Shown here one piece after another: positions 1-6,411 of a stretch of 8,530 nucleotides of DNA. Numbering within the stretch: position 1 is the first letter of the stretch; each line of letters opens with the position of its first letter. Below the pieces are notes generated by a model. It was not told where the DNA came from. It did not search any database and was given only the letters and a program-made list of their open reading frames with translations. A program made the position numbers and the translations under genes. The stretch is from the NCBI RefSeq assembly GCF_946477055.1, contig NZ_CAMKXG010000158.1, positions 1 through 8,530 of the forward strand, written 5' to 3'. The DNA is from Lonsdalea britannica (GTDB lineage: Bacteria; Pseudomonadota; Gammaproteobacteria; Enterobacterales; Enterobacteriaceae).

Positions 1-33
1 TCGTCGGCAGCGTCAGATGTGTATAAGAGACAG
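1..33 (+). other. Nextera/Tn5 read-1 sequencing adapter (artefact)
   Basis: The first 14 bases, TCGTCGGCAGCGTC, followed by the 19-bp Tn5 mosaic end AGATGTGTATAAGAGACAG (15-33), are exactly the Illumina Nextera read-1 adapter. This is library-preparation DNA, not genome, and genomic sequence begins at 34. It is not evidence of a native transposon: there is no transposase gene or other transposon sequence next to it. Confidence 0.99.
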
Positions 34-929
34 ACATCGCCGCGATGGACCCGGCGGGACCGGACTTCGTTCATACGGTCGTGGAGGCGATGAAGCTGGC
101 GTATGCGGACCGAGAAGTCTATTACGGCGACCCGAACTTCGCCTCTGTTCCGATGCAGACCCTGCTGTCCGACGGCTATAACGATGACCGCCGCCAGCTG
201 ATTGCCGCCGATGCCTCGCTGGCGCTGCGGCCGGGGTGCCTGCCGGGATACACCCAACAATACGATCTGACGCTGAACATGCTCGCCGCCCAGCGCGGCG
301 TGGGCGCGGTGTATGAACCGACCATGTCGCACCTGACCGAAAAACGGGGAGACACGGTGCATATCGACGTCATCGATCGTGAGGGCAATATGGTATCGGT
401 GACGCCGTCCGGCGGCTGGCTGCAATCGTCGCCGATAATCCCGGGGCTGGGCTTCTGCCTGAACTCCCGCGCGCAGATGTTCTGGCTTAAACCGGGTCTG
501 CCGACGTCGCTGGCGCCCGGCAAGCGCCCGCGCACCACGCTCACGCCGTCGATTGCCCTGTATGAGGGGCGGCCGACGCTGTCGTTTGGTACGCCGGGCG
601 GCGACCAGCAGGATCAGTGGCAGCTGGCGTTTTTCCTGCGCTACGCCCATTACGGATTGAACCTTCAACAGGCGATTGATCTGCCGCTGTTCCATACCGC
701 GCATTTCCCCGGCTCGTTCTATCCGCGCACCCGCCAGCCGGGGCACGTGATGATTGAAAGCAGCATCGGCGACGCCGCGCTGTCCGCACTCAGGGCGCGC
801 GGACACGACATCGTGGCGTCCGATCCCTGGACGATTGGCCGCCTGACGGCTGCGCGTCGGGACGAAGACGGGCTGCTGCGCGCCGCCGCTACGCCGCGCC
901 TGATGCAGGCATACGCGATAGGCCGGTGA
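34..929 (+). CDS. Gamma-glutamyltransferase-family protein, 5'-truncated (C-terminal ~297 aa)
   Basis: This is an Ntn hydrolase that would cleave gamma-glutamyl bonds (glutathione-like or gamma-glutamyl peptide substrates) and is usually exported or periplasmic in this family. The frame is open from 34: residues I-A-A precede the Met at 45, matching the family stretch LxAMDPxGPxFVH, so that Met is internal. Family members run to about 530 aa, so the N-terminal half is missing. Numbering from the Met at 45, Thr104 in RGDTVHIDVID is the likely autoprocessing nucleophile at the start of the small subunit. Further landmarks are PGLGFCLNSRAQMF (133-146), PGKRPRTTLTPSIAL (158-172) and FGTPGGDQQDQWQ (181-193). 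PGKRPRTT replaces the PLSS of classical GGT, which points to the YwrD-like or acylase-like branch, so transpeptidation is doubtful and hydrolysis more likely. The next gene, 89 bp downstream on the same strand, encodes a peptide-importer ATPase, suggesting an uptake-and-cleavage operon. Family assignment is firm; substrate is inferred. Confidence 0.93.
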
Positions 930-942
930 TAAATGTCGCCCT

Positions 943-959
943 GCGGTGTGAAACGCCGC
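943..959 (+). other. Intercistronic hairpin between GGT-family gene and ABC ATPase gene
   Basis: GCGGTGT (943-949) can pair with ACGCCGC (953-959) across a GAA loop, giving 7 bp including one G-U pair. No T-run follows, so it is not a convincing terminator and the two genes may still be cotranscribed. It could protect the mRNA end or lower downstream expression, but its short length means chance is also possible. Confidence 0.3.
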
Positions 960-1018
960 GAGCTATTCAGGTCAAGACGGTATGCGAAGACCGCCGTTAG
1001 TCACGGGGAAACTGAATC

Positions 1019-2854
1019 ATGAATGAGCAAAAACCGCCGCGGGAATGCGTCCTTTCCGTGCAGAATCTCACTACGTCGTTTCGCGTGGACGGCGAATGGA
1101 AAACCGTCGTGCGCGGGATGTCCTTCGAGGTCCGAGCCGGTGAAACGGTCGCCGTCGTCGGCGAGAGCGGCTCCGGCAAAAGCGTGACTTCGCTGTCGGT
1201 GATGCGCCTGCTCGATCCGCGCTCCAGCCGCATTGAAGGCCGTATTATGCTGAACGGGAAAGATATTCTATCGCTCCCGGAGAAGGCGATGCGCGAGGTG
1301 CGCGGCAACGACGCCGCGATGATTTTTCAGGAACCGATGACCTCGCTCAACCCGGTATTCACCATCGGGCGGCAAATTTCGGAGGTGCTGCGGCAGCATA
1401 AGGGGTTGGGCAAAGCGGCCGCGCGGGAAGAGACGCTACGGCTGCTGGACAAGGTGCGTATTCCCAATCCCGCCGCCCGGTTTGACGACTACCCGCATCA
1501 GTTCTCCGGCGGTATGCGCCAGCGCGTCATGATTGCGATGGCGCTGGCCTCAAAGCCCAAGCTGCTGATCGCCGATGAGCCGACGACCGCGCTCGACGTC
1601 ACCATTCAGGGGCAGATTCTGGATCTGATTAAAACCTTGCAGGAAGAAGAGGGGATGGCGGTGCTGTTCATCACGCACGATATGGGCGTGGTGGCGGAAA
1701 TCGCCGACCGGACGCTGGTGATGTTTCGCGGAGAACAGGTGGAAACAGGCGACACCGCCGACGTCTTCCGTCACGGCAAACATCCCTACACGCGGGCGCT
1801 GCTCGCCGCGGTGCCGACGCTGGGGTCGATGGACGGGCAGCCATGGCCGCTGCGCTTCCCGCGCATCGACATGCACAGCGGCGAAGTTATCCCCGCGGGT
1901 AACGTGCCTAACACGGTGCAAAGCGGCAAGACGCCGGTGCTGTCCGTAAAAAATCTGGTCACGCGATTTAATCTTCGTTCCGGTCTGCTGGGGCGTTCGA
2001 GCGGTGCGGTGCATGCGGTGGAGAATGTTTCGTTCGATCTGTTTCAGGGCGAGACGCTGGCGCTGGTGGGCGAGTCCGGCTGCGGCAAGTCGACCACCGG
2101 GCGCTCTATTATTCGGCTGATTGAACCGCACAGCGGCGAGGTTCAGCTGGACGGTTACGATGTGCTGAATCTTGACGTCGTCGGTCTGCGCACGATGCGA
2201 CGCAGTGCGCAGATGATTTTTCAGGATCCGTTTTCCAGCCTCAATCCGCGCATGACGGTGGGGGCGGCCGTCGCCGAGCCAATGATTAAACACCGGCTGG
2301 CCTCGCCGTCCGAGGCGCGGCAGAAGGTCGCCGAACTGCTGGATCGGGTGGGGCTGTCGCCGTCCATGATGGATCGCTTCCCGCACGAGTTTTCCGGCGG
2401 GCAGCGTCAGCGGGTGGCGATTGCCCGGGCGCTGGCGTTGAATCCCAAGGTGATTATTGCGGATGAAAGCGTCTCGGCGCTGGATGTGTCGATCAAGGCA
2501 CAGGTATGCAATCTGTTGCTCGATTTGCAGGCGCAGTTCAACATCGCGTTCCTGTTTATTTCTCATGATATGGCGGTGGTGGAGCGCGTCAGTCACCGGG
2601 TGGCGGTGATGCGTCTGGGCGAAATCGTCGAGATCGGCCCGCGCGAGGCGATCTTCGCTCATCCTCAGCATCCCTATACGCAAAAGCTGATAGCGGCGGT
2701 GCCGGTGCCCGATCCCGCGCGGCGCGGCATGCGGCGCAATGCGGCCATCGAGGAATTGAAAAGCCCGGTGCGGCCTTTAGGCTATGTGCCGCCAGTGCGC
2801 GTGTATACCGAGGTCGGCCCCGGCCATCAGGTCATGGTGTCTGACGCTTCCTGA
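1019..2854 (+). CDS. GsiA-like di-/oligopeptide (glutathione-type) ABC importer, fused double ATPase
   Basis: This 611-aa cytoplasmic protein has two complete nucleotide-binding domains and powers uptake of peptides, by analogy glutathione or gamma-glutamyl peptides. NBD1 shows Walker A GESGSGKS (48-55), Q-loop Gln104, signature FSGGM (162-166), Walker B LLIADE (182-187) and switch His220. NBD2 shows GESGCGKS (351-358), Gln402, FSGGQ (458-462), VIIADE (478-483) and His516. Each is followed by the oligopeptide-importer tail motif HPYTxxLxAAVP (255-266 and 551-562). The linker [11 protein letters not shown] (314-324) and the late VGPGH (599-603) match E. coli GsiA (623 aa). The ATG at 1019 has GGGGA 9 bp upstream. 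No binding protein or permease follows; the next gene is on the opposite strand, so those subunits should lie upstream of the GGT-family gene outside the window. In E. coli gsiA is likewise preceded by an Ntn hydrolase (iaaA), though of another family. Glutathione specificity is inferred; a general dipeptide importer is the alternative. Confidence 0.93.
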   Translation: MNEQKPPRECVLSVQNLTTSFRVDGEWKTVVRGMSFEVRAGETVAVVGESGSGKSVTSLSVMRLLDPRSSRIEGRIMLNGKDILSLPEKAMREVRGNDAAMIFQEPMTSLNPVFTIGRQISEVLRQHKGLGKAAAREETLRLLDKVRIPNPAARFDDYPHQFSGGMRQRVMIAMALASKPKLLIADEPTTALDVTIQGQILDLIKTLQEEEGMAVLFITHDMGVVAEIADRTLVMFRGEQVETGDTADVFRHGKHPYTRALLAAVPTLGSMDGQPWPLRFPRIDMHSGEVIPAGNVPNTVQSGKTPVLSVKNLVTRFNLRSGLLGRSSGAVHAVENVSFDLFQGETLALVGESGCGKSTTGRSIIRLIEPHSGEVQLDGYDVLNLDVVGLRTMRRSAQMIFQDPFSSLNPRMTVGAAVAEPMIKHRLASPSEARQKVAELLDRVGLSPSMMDRFPHEFSGGQRQRVAIARALALNPKVIIADESVSALDVSIKAQVCNLLLDLQAQFNIAFLFISHDMAVVERVSHRVAVMRLGEIVEIGPREAIFAHPQHPYTQKLIAAVPVPDPARRGMRRNAAIEELKSPVRPLGYVPPVRVYTEVGPGHQVMVSDAS

Positions 2855-2877
2855 TGGGGGGCAAAAGCGTAAAGGGC

Positions 2878-2930
2878 AGACGTCGACGGCTGATGTCGGC
2901 TTGGCGTGGAAGCGCTCAATGTCGACGTCT
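2878..2930. repeat. Perfect 10-bp inverted repeat between convergent genes
   Basis: AGACGTCGAC (2878-2887) and GTCGACGTCT (2921-2930) are exact reverse complements separated by 33 bp. They lie in the 82-bp gap between the converging ends of the ABC ATPase and the dehydrogenase genes. A transcript from either strand could form the stem, but no good T-run follows on either side, so if it is a bidirectional terminator it is a poor intrinsic one. Each arm also contains the palindromes GACGTC and GTCGAC, so protein binding is possible. Confidence 0.6.
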
Positions 2931-2936
2931 TGGGGG

Positions 2937-3659
2937 TTAGTTCAGCATAACGCCGCCGTCTACGGCTAGCTGTTGTCCGGTGATGAAATCATTCTTCATC
3001 AGGAACAGATAGGCGCTGGCCAGCTCTTCGACGCTCGCTGTCCGTCCCAGCGGAATCAGGTCCGCGAAGTGCTGACGCGTCTGTTCCACGCTCTCCGCCG
3101 GTTGATCGCGCCAGAATGTCGTCGGCGTCCATGTTGGCGCGACGGCATTGACGCGGATCGCGGGCGACAGCTCGGCCGCCAGTCCTTCCGTTAACGCTTT
3201 AATCCCCAGATTGCCGACGTAGCTTGCGCAGGCGTGCTGCGCTTTGCCGCCGGTTCCCGACGTGAACAGCAGACTGCCGCCGTCGCGGATTTTGTTTGCT
3301 GCCAGTTTGCCAATCAACACGTTGGTCAGGAACTTGGAGTGGATAACGTGTTCAATCACCGCCATGTCCGCTGTGACAAAGCCGCCGCCCATCGCGTCGC
3401 CCACCATCGAGACCAGATGGTCACAGGGAGCAATATGCTCAAACAGCGCCGGCAGGGTCGCATGGTCGTGGGCATCCGCCTGTAGCGTGGCGATGATGTT
3501 TGCGCCGGAAAGGGCGTCTTTCGCCTGCTCCAGACGGTCCTGATGACGCCCTATCAGCGTCAGACTCGCCCCTTCGGCCGCCGCCAGCCGGGCGATAGTC
3601 AAACCAATACCGGAACTGCCGCCGATAATCACAATATGCTTTTCGCGTAAGTCACTCAT
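2937..3659 (-). CDS. Atypical short-chain dehydrogenase/reductase (SDR), 240 aa
   Basis: This is a Rossmann-fold NAD(P)-dependent oxidoreductase of SDR length. The cofactor motif is IGGSSGIG (12-19), with Ile in place of the usual Thr, followed by LIGRHQDRLEQA (35-46). The usual NNAG segment reads SMVG (84-87). Ser134 in FTSGTGG is a plausible catalytic Ser. The expected Tyr-x3-Lys is absent: in ASYVGNLGIKALTEGL (145-160), Tyr147 is followed four residues later by Leu, and alignment on the ALTEGLAAEL helix puts Ser146 and Asn150 in the Tyr and Lys positions. IRVNAVAPTW (168-177) and GQQLAVDGG (228-236) are normal C-terminal SDR landmarks. The ATG at 3659 has GAGG 8 bp upstream. The gene stands alone, convergent with the ABC ATPase gene. 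Family is certain, substrate unknown, and classical SDR chemistry is uncertain because of the changed catalytic residues. Confidence 0.92.
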   Translation of the reverse strand: MSDLREKHIVIIGGSSGIGLTIARLAAAEGASLTLIGRHQDRLEQAKDALSGANIIATLQADAHDHATLPALFEHIAPCDHLVSMVGDAMGGGFVTADMAVIEHVIHSKFLTNVLIGKLAANKIRDGGSLLFTSGTGGKAQHACASYVGNLGIKALTEGLAAELSPAIRVNAVAPTWTPTTFWRDQPAESVEQTRQHFADLIPLGRTASVEELASAYLFLMKNDFITGQQLAVDGGVMLN

Positions 3660-3729
3660 CGCTACGTCCTCAGTCAGGCATCCGGTGGATCCGTTAAGCC
3701 GACATGTTCAGATGAAAGAGGGGAACACT

Positions 3730-3873
3730 ATGTTGTGGGTATCTCCGCAAAATACGCCTTTCCAGCGCGGGGTGGGAGCCGTTTTACACAATGCTGACTT
3801 TCCTGTGAGAGCGGACCAGCGAGGCGGGAATCGTGAGCGAAAGACGGGGATGGCAGACAGACTGCGCCGATAA
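3730..3873 (+). CDS. Possible 47-aa small ORF, doubtful
   Basis: An ATG at 3730 is preceded by GAGGGG at 6-bp spacing and opens a 47-codon frame (MLWVSPQNTPFQRGVGAVL...) that ends in TAA exactly at the A-run of the neighbouring terminator. The product is Arg-rich at its C-terminus, has no signal peptide or membrane segment and resembles no family I know. It lies in the 285-bp gap between two minus-strand genes. The ribosome-binding site is the only positive sign; chance is at least as likely. Confidence 0.15.
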   Translation: MLWVSPQNTPFQRGVGAVLHNADFPVRADQRGGNRERKTGMADRLRR

Positions 3874-3897
3874 AAAAAGGCCCGGTGAGGGGCCTTT
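3872..3897 (-). terminator. Rho-independent terminator of the CsbD-like gene
   Basis: Read on the minus strand, AAAGGCCC pairs with GGGCCTTT across a 6-nt loop, and the 3' arm runs straight into a T-rich tail (the seven A's at 3872-3878 on the plus strand). This is a textbook intrinsic terminator about 47 bp after the stop of the gene at 3945-4193. In the plus direction the tail is only three T's, so it acts mainly on the minus strand. Confidence 0.85.
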
Positions 3898-3944
3898 GTG
3901 CTTGCCGCGTTGCCGCGACTCACATGGTGTTCGCTGACGCTTTA

Positions 3945-4193
3945 TCACTTACGGCCGAGTAAAAATCCCAGCACAATCCCGGTTGCGGCGGCAATAGCGA
4001 CGCCTGCCATCGGGTTGGATTTAACCTGACTTTTAACAACATCAGCCGCATCGCGTGCGGCATAGCTGGCCTGAGAGGCATATTTCTTTGCTGCCCCTTT
4101 GAACTGATGCTCGTGTGAGTCAGTGGCCTCGCCGAAAGTTTCCTGAGCAGCGCCAGCCGCTTCGTTTACTTTATCTTCTGCTTTTCCGAACAT
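3945..4193 (-). CDS. CsbD-like small protein with C-terminal glycine-rich membrane anchor (ElaB/YqjD-like tail)
   Basis: The product is 82 aa. Residues 1-25 (MFGKAEDKVNEAAGAAQETFGEATD) resemble the lysine/alanine-rich repeat of CsbD general-stress proteins. Residues 30-57 form a charged, Ala-rich amphipathic helix. Residues 61-82 (PMAGVAIAAATGIVLGFLLGRK) are one hydrophobic segment with spaced glycines and a basic end, as in the C-terminal anchors of the ElaB/YqjD/YgaM (DUF883) proteins that tether ribosomes at the inner membrane in stationary phase. It therefore looks like a short stress protein held to the inner membrane with its N-terminus in the cytoplasm. AAGGAG lies 5 bp before the ATG at 4193. 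A sigma-S-like -10 lies just upstream and a strong terminator downstream, so it is monocistronic. Molecular function is unknown. Confidence 0.85.
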   Translation of the reverse strand: MFGKAEDKVNEAAGAAQETFGEATDSHEHQFKGAAKKYASQASYAARDAADVVKSQVKSNPMAGVAIAAATGIVLGFLLGRK

Positions 4194-4224
4194 ACCAGCT
4201 CCTTAGCTAATGGCTAAATGTCCT

Positions 4225-4236
4225 TATAAGCGTAGC
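4225..4236 (-). promoter_or_regulatory. Sigma-S-like -10 element for the CsbD-like gene
   Basis: On the minus strand the sequence GCTACGCTTATA matches the sigma-S extended -10 pattern KCTAYRCTTA at every position. It would start transcription near 4217, giving a leader of about 25 nt that contains the AAGGAG site. No clear -35 is seen, which is usual for sigma-S promoters. The match is direct; use by RpoS is inferred, but it suits a CsbD-like product. Confidence 0.6.
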
Positions 4237-4551
4237 AAAGGCTGGCAGGAATGCTGGGGAGGGCACACAACTATTACCTCTTTGTTACGCTCATTCACAC
4301 CCGGAGGGGATTTTTCGCCTTACTGGCGATCGCGCTCAGCCCCGCAGAGGCAGAGCGGATGCGGCTTTCTGCCTTTATCGCGTTGTTTTACGGCGTAAAA
4401 ACGGATATTTCCTAAAACAGCTTTCAGGCAGGTCTTTGAACGATTTTGCGGCAGATTGGCGTGTTATGCGGTCAAAAAAGAGTACCGGGAGGGACAAGAT
4501 CGAGAGCGATGAAACCGTTCTTTGACGTTTCTGTAAACCTCTCCGGCTTGC

Positions 4552-4558
4552 CTACACT
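4552..4558 (+). promoter_or_regulatory. Possible orphan sigma-S-like -10 (CTACACT) inside the large gap
   Basis: CCTACACT resembles the sigma-S -10 core CTAYACT. A TTGACG lies upstream at 4522-4527, but its 25-bp spacer is too long for a standard -35. No gene follows for more than 400 bp, so if active it would drive an unannotated short RNA or a long leader. It is a weak call from a short motif. Confidence 0.25.
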
Positions 4559-4961
4559 CCGTGTGACGCTCGTCAGACGCTATCGTGCTCACTTCCATAC
4601 GGGCGCCCTTGAATAAAAGAGGCTGCATGGACCTTTCATTGACGTGTTTCTGATTTTCCCTCATTCACTGGCTAACGACTCAGAGGACGGAGAGAGGCAG
4701 CAATCACGCGTTCCCGCCTCCGCGAGACATCGTCGATGTATGACCTCTTCGTCCACTCTCCCTTGTGCCTTCAGTAAAGGTAAACAAGGCGACAGGCTAA
4801 ATGCGGTTTCCACGGCCACTTTCACGACGAAGGGAAGGGCGCTTTTACGATGTCAGAGCTGCATCATGCCGCTCCGCTTTCAGGGACCTGTACCAAAGGT
4901 CAACATTAAGCCATTACATCAATAAAATTAATGATATCGGGCGGTCAGCTCAGATTACCTG

Positions 4962-4969
4962 TCTATACT
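4962..4969 (+). promoter_or_regulatory. Sigma-S-like -10 (TCTATACT) for the membrane-protein gene
   Basis: TCTATACT, followed by CTTAATG, is close to the sigma-S consensus KCTAYACTTAA with one inserted C. Transcription would begin near 4976, about 40 nt before the chosen start codon. No convincing -35 is present 17 bp upstream. A perfect palindrome, GGATATATCC (4988-4997), lies in the predicted leader just before the Shine-Dalgarno. Confidence 0.55.
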
Positions 4970-5015
4970 CTTAATGCATTCTCATCCGGATATATCCTAA
5001 AGCTAAGGAGTAATG

Positions 5016-6053
5016 ATGGACGTCACCAATGAAATCAGACCGTTCAAGACAATATCATGGGGTAGCATTATCGGTGGTGTGGTCACGGTGCTCGCCGTTT
5101 CCATGCTGTTGTCGACGTTAGGCACCAGCATGGGATTCGCAATTGTCGATCCCAACGCCGAAAATCCTGCTAATGGCGCCGGTATGGCCTTTGGCCTGTG
5201 GACCGCCGTTTCCATCGTCATCAGCCTGCTGGCTGGGGCTTTCGTTGCGGGTCGTCTGGCGGGTAACGACGGTATGATCCACGGTTTTCTGGTGTGGGCT
5301 ACATCGCTGATTGTGGCCGCGATTCTGGGCGCCATGCTGGTCGGTTCTGCCGTGCGCACCGCCGGAAACATGCTGGGTTCTATCGCCTCTGCCTCCGGTT
5401 CAGTGATTTCCGGCGCGGGCGATATGCTGGGCAAGGGCGCATCAGGTCTGGGCGAAATGGGTAAATCTGCCTTCGATCAGTTCACCATTAATACGGACGT
5501 ACAGAGCGATAAAGTGCAGGACAACGTTGCCGCCGCGCTGAAAAAATCCAACATCCCGACGCTGCAGCCGGATTATCTGAAGCAGCAGATGGTGGAAGCC
5601 AAAGGCGATATCACTCAGGCCGTGAAACAGCTGGCGACCGCACCGAACAACAGCGATGCGGTGATTCAAGGACTGACGGATAAACTGAAGGCGCGCGCAG
5701 ACGCCATTTCCAAGGGCATCAACCGTGACGACCTGAAAAAAGCGCTGACGGAAAATACTTCGATGACGCCGCAGGAAGTGGATAAAACCATCGACAACAT
5801 GATTCAGGCTCGCGATAAAGCGGCGCAGGAAGTGGACAAACGTCTGAGCCAGGCGCAGGACCAGATCAACCAGGCCAAACAGCAGTACGCCGAATTCAAA
5901 CAGGAAGCGGCGGACAAGGCTGCGCAGGCAGCCAGCATGATGGCTAAAGCCGCGCTGTGGTCTTTCTTCGCGCTGCTGGTCGGTGCGATTGTCAGCGTTC
6001 TGGGTGGTCTGTGGGGCGTTAAAACTAACCTCAAACATGCCGCTCGTGCCTAA
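5016..6053 (+). CDS. Multi-pass membrane protein with central helical domain, unknown function, 345 aa
   Basis: Two ATGs occur in tandem at 5013 and 5016. AAGGAG (5005-5010) is only 2 bp from the first but 5 bp from the second, the spacing also used by the neighbouring CsbD-like gene, so 5016 is preferred. Numbered from 5016, hydrophobic segments lie at about 17-43, 57-81 and 86-113 (the SWGSIIGGVVTVLAVSMLL opening resembles TIGR04086-type membrane domains), followed by a Gly/Ser-rich stretch (119-150). Residues about 160-310 form a soluble, Lys/Gln/Ala-rich domain; its second part (about 258-306) looks like a long amphipathic or coiled-coil helix. A fourth hydrophobic segment (315-335) leads to a short basic tail. 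The layout suggests an inner-membrane protein with a large helical domain clamped between two membrane anchors. A sigma-S-like promoter suggests stationary-phase or osmotic-stress expression. I do not know its function. Confidence 0.9.
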   Translation: MDVTNEIRPFKTISWGSIIGGVVTVLAVSMLLSTLGTSMGFAIVDPNAENPANGAGMAFGLWTAVSIVISLLAGAFVAGRLAGNDGMIHGFLVWATSLIVAAILGAMLVGSAVRTAGNMLGSIASASGSVISGAGDMLGKGASGLGEMGKSAFDQFTINTDVQSDKVQDNVAAALKKSNIPTLQPDYLKQQMVEAKGDITQAVKQLATAPNNSDAVIQGLTDKLKARADAISKGINRDDLKKALTENTSMTPQEVDKTIDNMIQARDKAAQEVDKRLSQAQDQINQAKQQYAEFKQEAADKAAQAASMMAKAALWSFFALLVGAIVSVLGGLWGVKTNLKHAARA

Positions 6054-6133
6054 GACTCGCGGGCAAGAGTAAAGGAAAGGCAAGGCTCTCATTCTGTGTC
6101 TGTCCCTCTGCTCGCGCGGTTTCATAAAACGGG

Positions 6134-6139
6134 TATTAT
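6134..6139 (+). promoter_or_regulatory. Possible -10 (TATTAT) before the DUF6500-like gene
   Basis: TATTAT, preceded by GGG and 47 bp ahead of the GTG start, is a reasonable -10 hexamer. No good -35 is visible at 17 bp. The gene could instead be read through from the membrane-protein gene, which ends 127 bp upstream with no clear terminator between them. Confidence 0.3.
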
Positions 6140-6180
6140 GGTAGGCAGAACCTATCGCCATCATCCCCGAAGGAGAAAGC

Positions 6181-6411
6181 GTGCGAGCAGCGATGAAAGA
6201 GAAAATCATCAGGACCTGTGAGGCCAAAATCAATACAAAAGGCAGCCATGTAGGGCTGTCTTTTTATGCGTTTTTTGCCAATAAAAATGATGATCCCGAG
6301 CAACTCATGGAAGTTGCACACTGGTGGATTATGGAGATGAAGTTGGATCATTTCGAAAAGGCGGAAAAGATAAAATCGCTCGTCTCGGCCCTGGAGTCAG
6401 AAACGAATTAG
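6181..6411 (+). CDS. Small DUF6500-like protein, 76 aa, GTG start
   Basis: The product begins (V/M)RAAMKEKIIRTCEAKINTKG and continues VGLSFYAFFANKNDDPEQLMEVAHWWI (24-50), with a late KLDHFEKAEKIKSLV (54-68). This VGLSFYAFFANKND...WW...LDHFEKA pattern is what I recall for the DUF6500 family of short gamma-proteobacterial proteins; that name is from memory. It has no signal peptide or membrane segment and is predicted to be a cytosolic, mostly helical protein with conserved aromatic residues. AAGGAG (6170-6175) sits 5 bp before GTG 6181 and 17 bp before the in-frame ATG at 6193, so the GTG is chosen. Function is unknown. It lies between two stress-type genes and converges on the DUF1508 gene. 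Confidence 0.8.
   Translation: MRAAMKEKIIRTCEAKINTKGSHVGLSFYAFFANKNDDPEQLMEVAHWWIMEMKLDHFEKAEKIKSLVSALESETN

Larger units (their letters stand above)
4194..5012. other. 819-bp divergent intergenic region with no recognisable gene
   Basis: This stretch separates the CsbD-like gene (minus) from the 345-aa membrane-protein gene (plus). Both ends carry sigma-S-like promoters. Short open frames exist on both strands (for example 4644-4925 plus and 4464-4664 minus), but their products are Arg/Ser/Cys-rich, lack domains and have no good ribosome-binding sites. Visible structure includes TTTTAC-GGC-GTAAAA (4386-4400), the odd palindrome ACATCG-T-CGATGT (4727-4739), GGGCGCCC (4601-4608) and a CTACACT -10-like motif (4552-4558). 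A non-coding RNA or a decayed gene could hide here; nothing is proven. Confidence 0.6.

Noticed and set aside
1..33. Tn5 mosaic end at both window termini, which could be read as a native transposon
   Set aside because: The exact synthetic read-1 arm accompanies both mosaic ends and there is no transposase or cargo, so this is library adapter.
45..47. ATG at 45 as the start of the gamma-glutamyltransferase gene
   Set aside because: The frame is open upstream to the adapter with family-matching residues, and the protein would lack its whole N-terminal half.
997..1308. 103-codon minus-strand frame over the ABC ATPase start
   Set aside because: Its Thr/Arg/Ser-rich product mirrors the Walker A region of the real gene; no family features.
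1550..2683. 377-codon minus-strand frame opposite the ABC ATPase gene
   Set aside because: It is the antisense shadow of a clear double ATPase; its product is His/Arg/Gln-rich with no domain and no ribosome-binding site.
4644..4925. 93-codon plus-strand frame in the large gap
   Set aside because: No proper ribosome-binding site, irregular Arg/Ser/Cys-rich composition and no recognisable domain; kept only as part of the unexplained region.
5442..6233. 263-codon minus-strand frame opposite the membrane-protein gene
   Set aside because: Antisense shadow rich in Phe/His/Arg; the plus-strand gene has a good Shine-Dalgarno and a coherent membrane topology.
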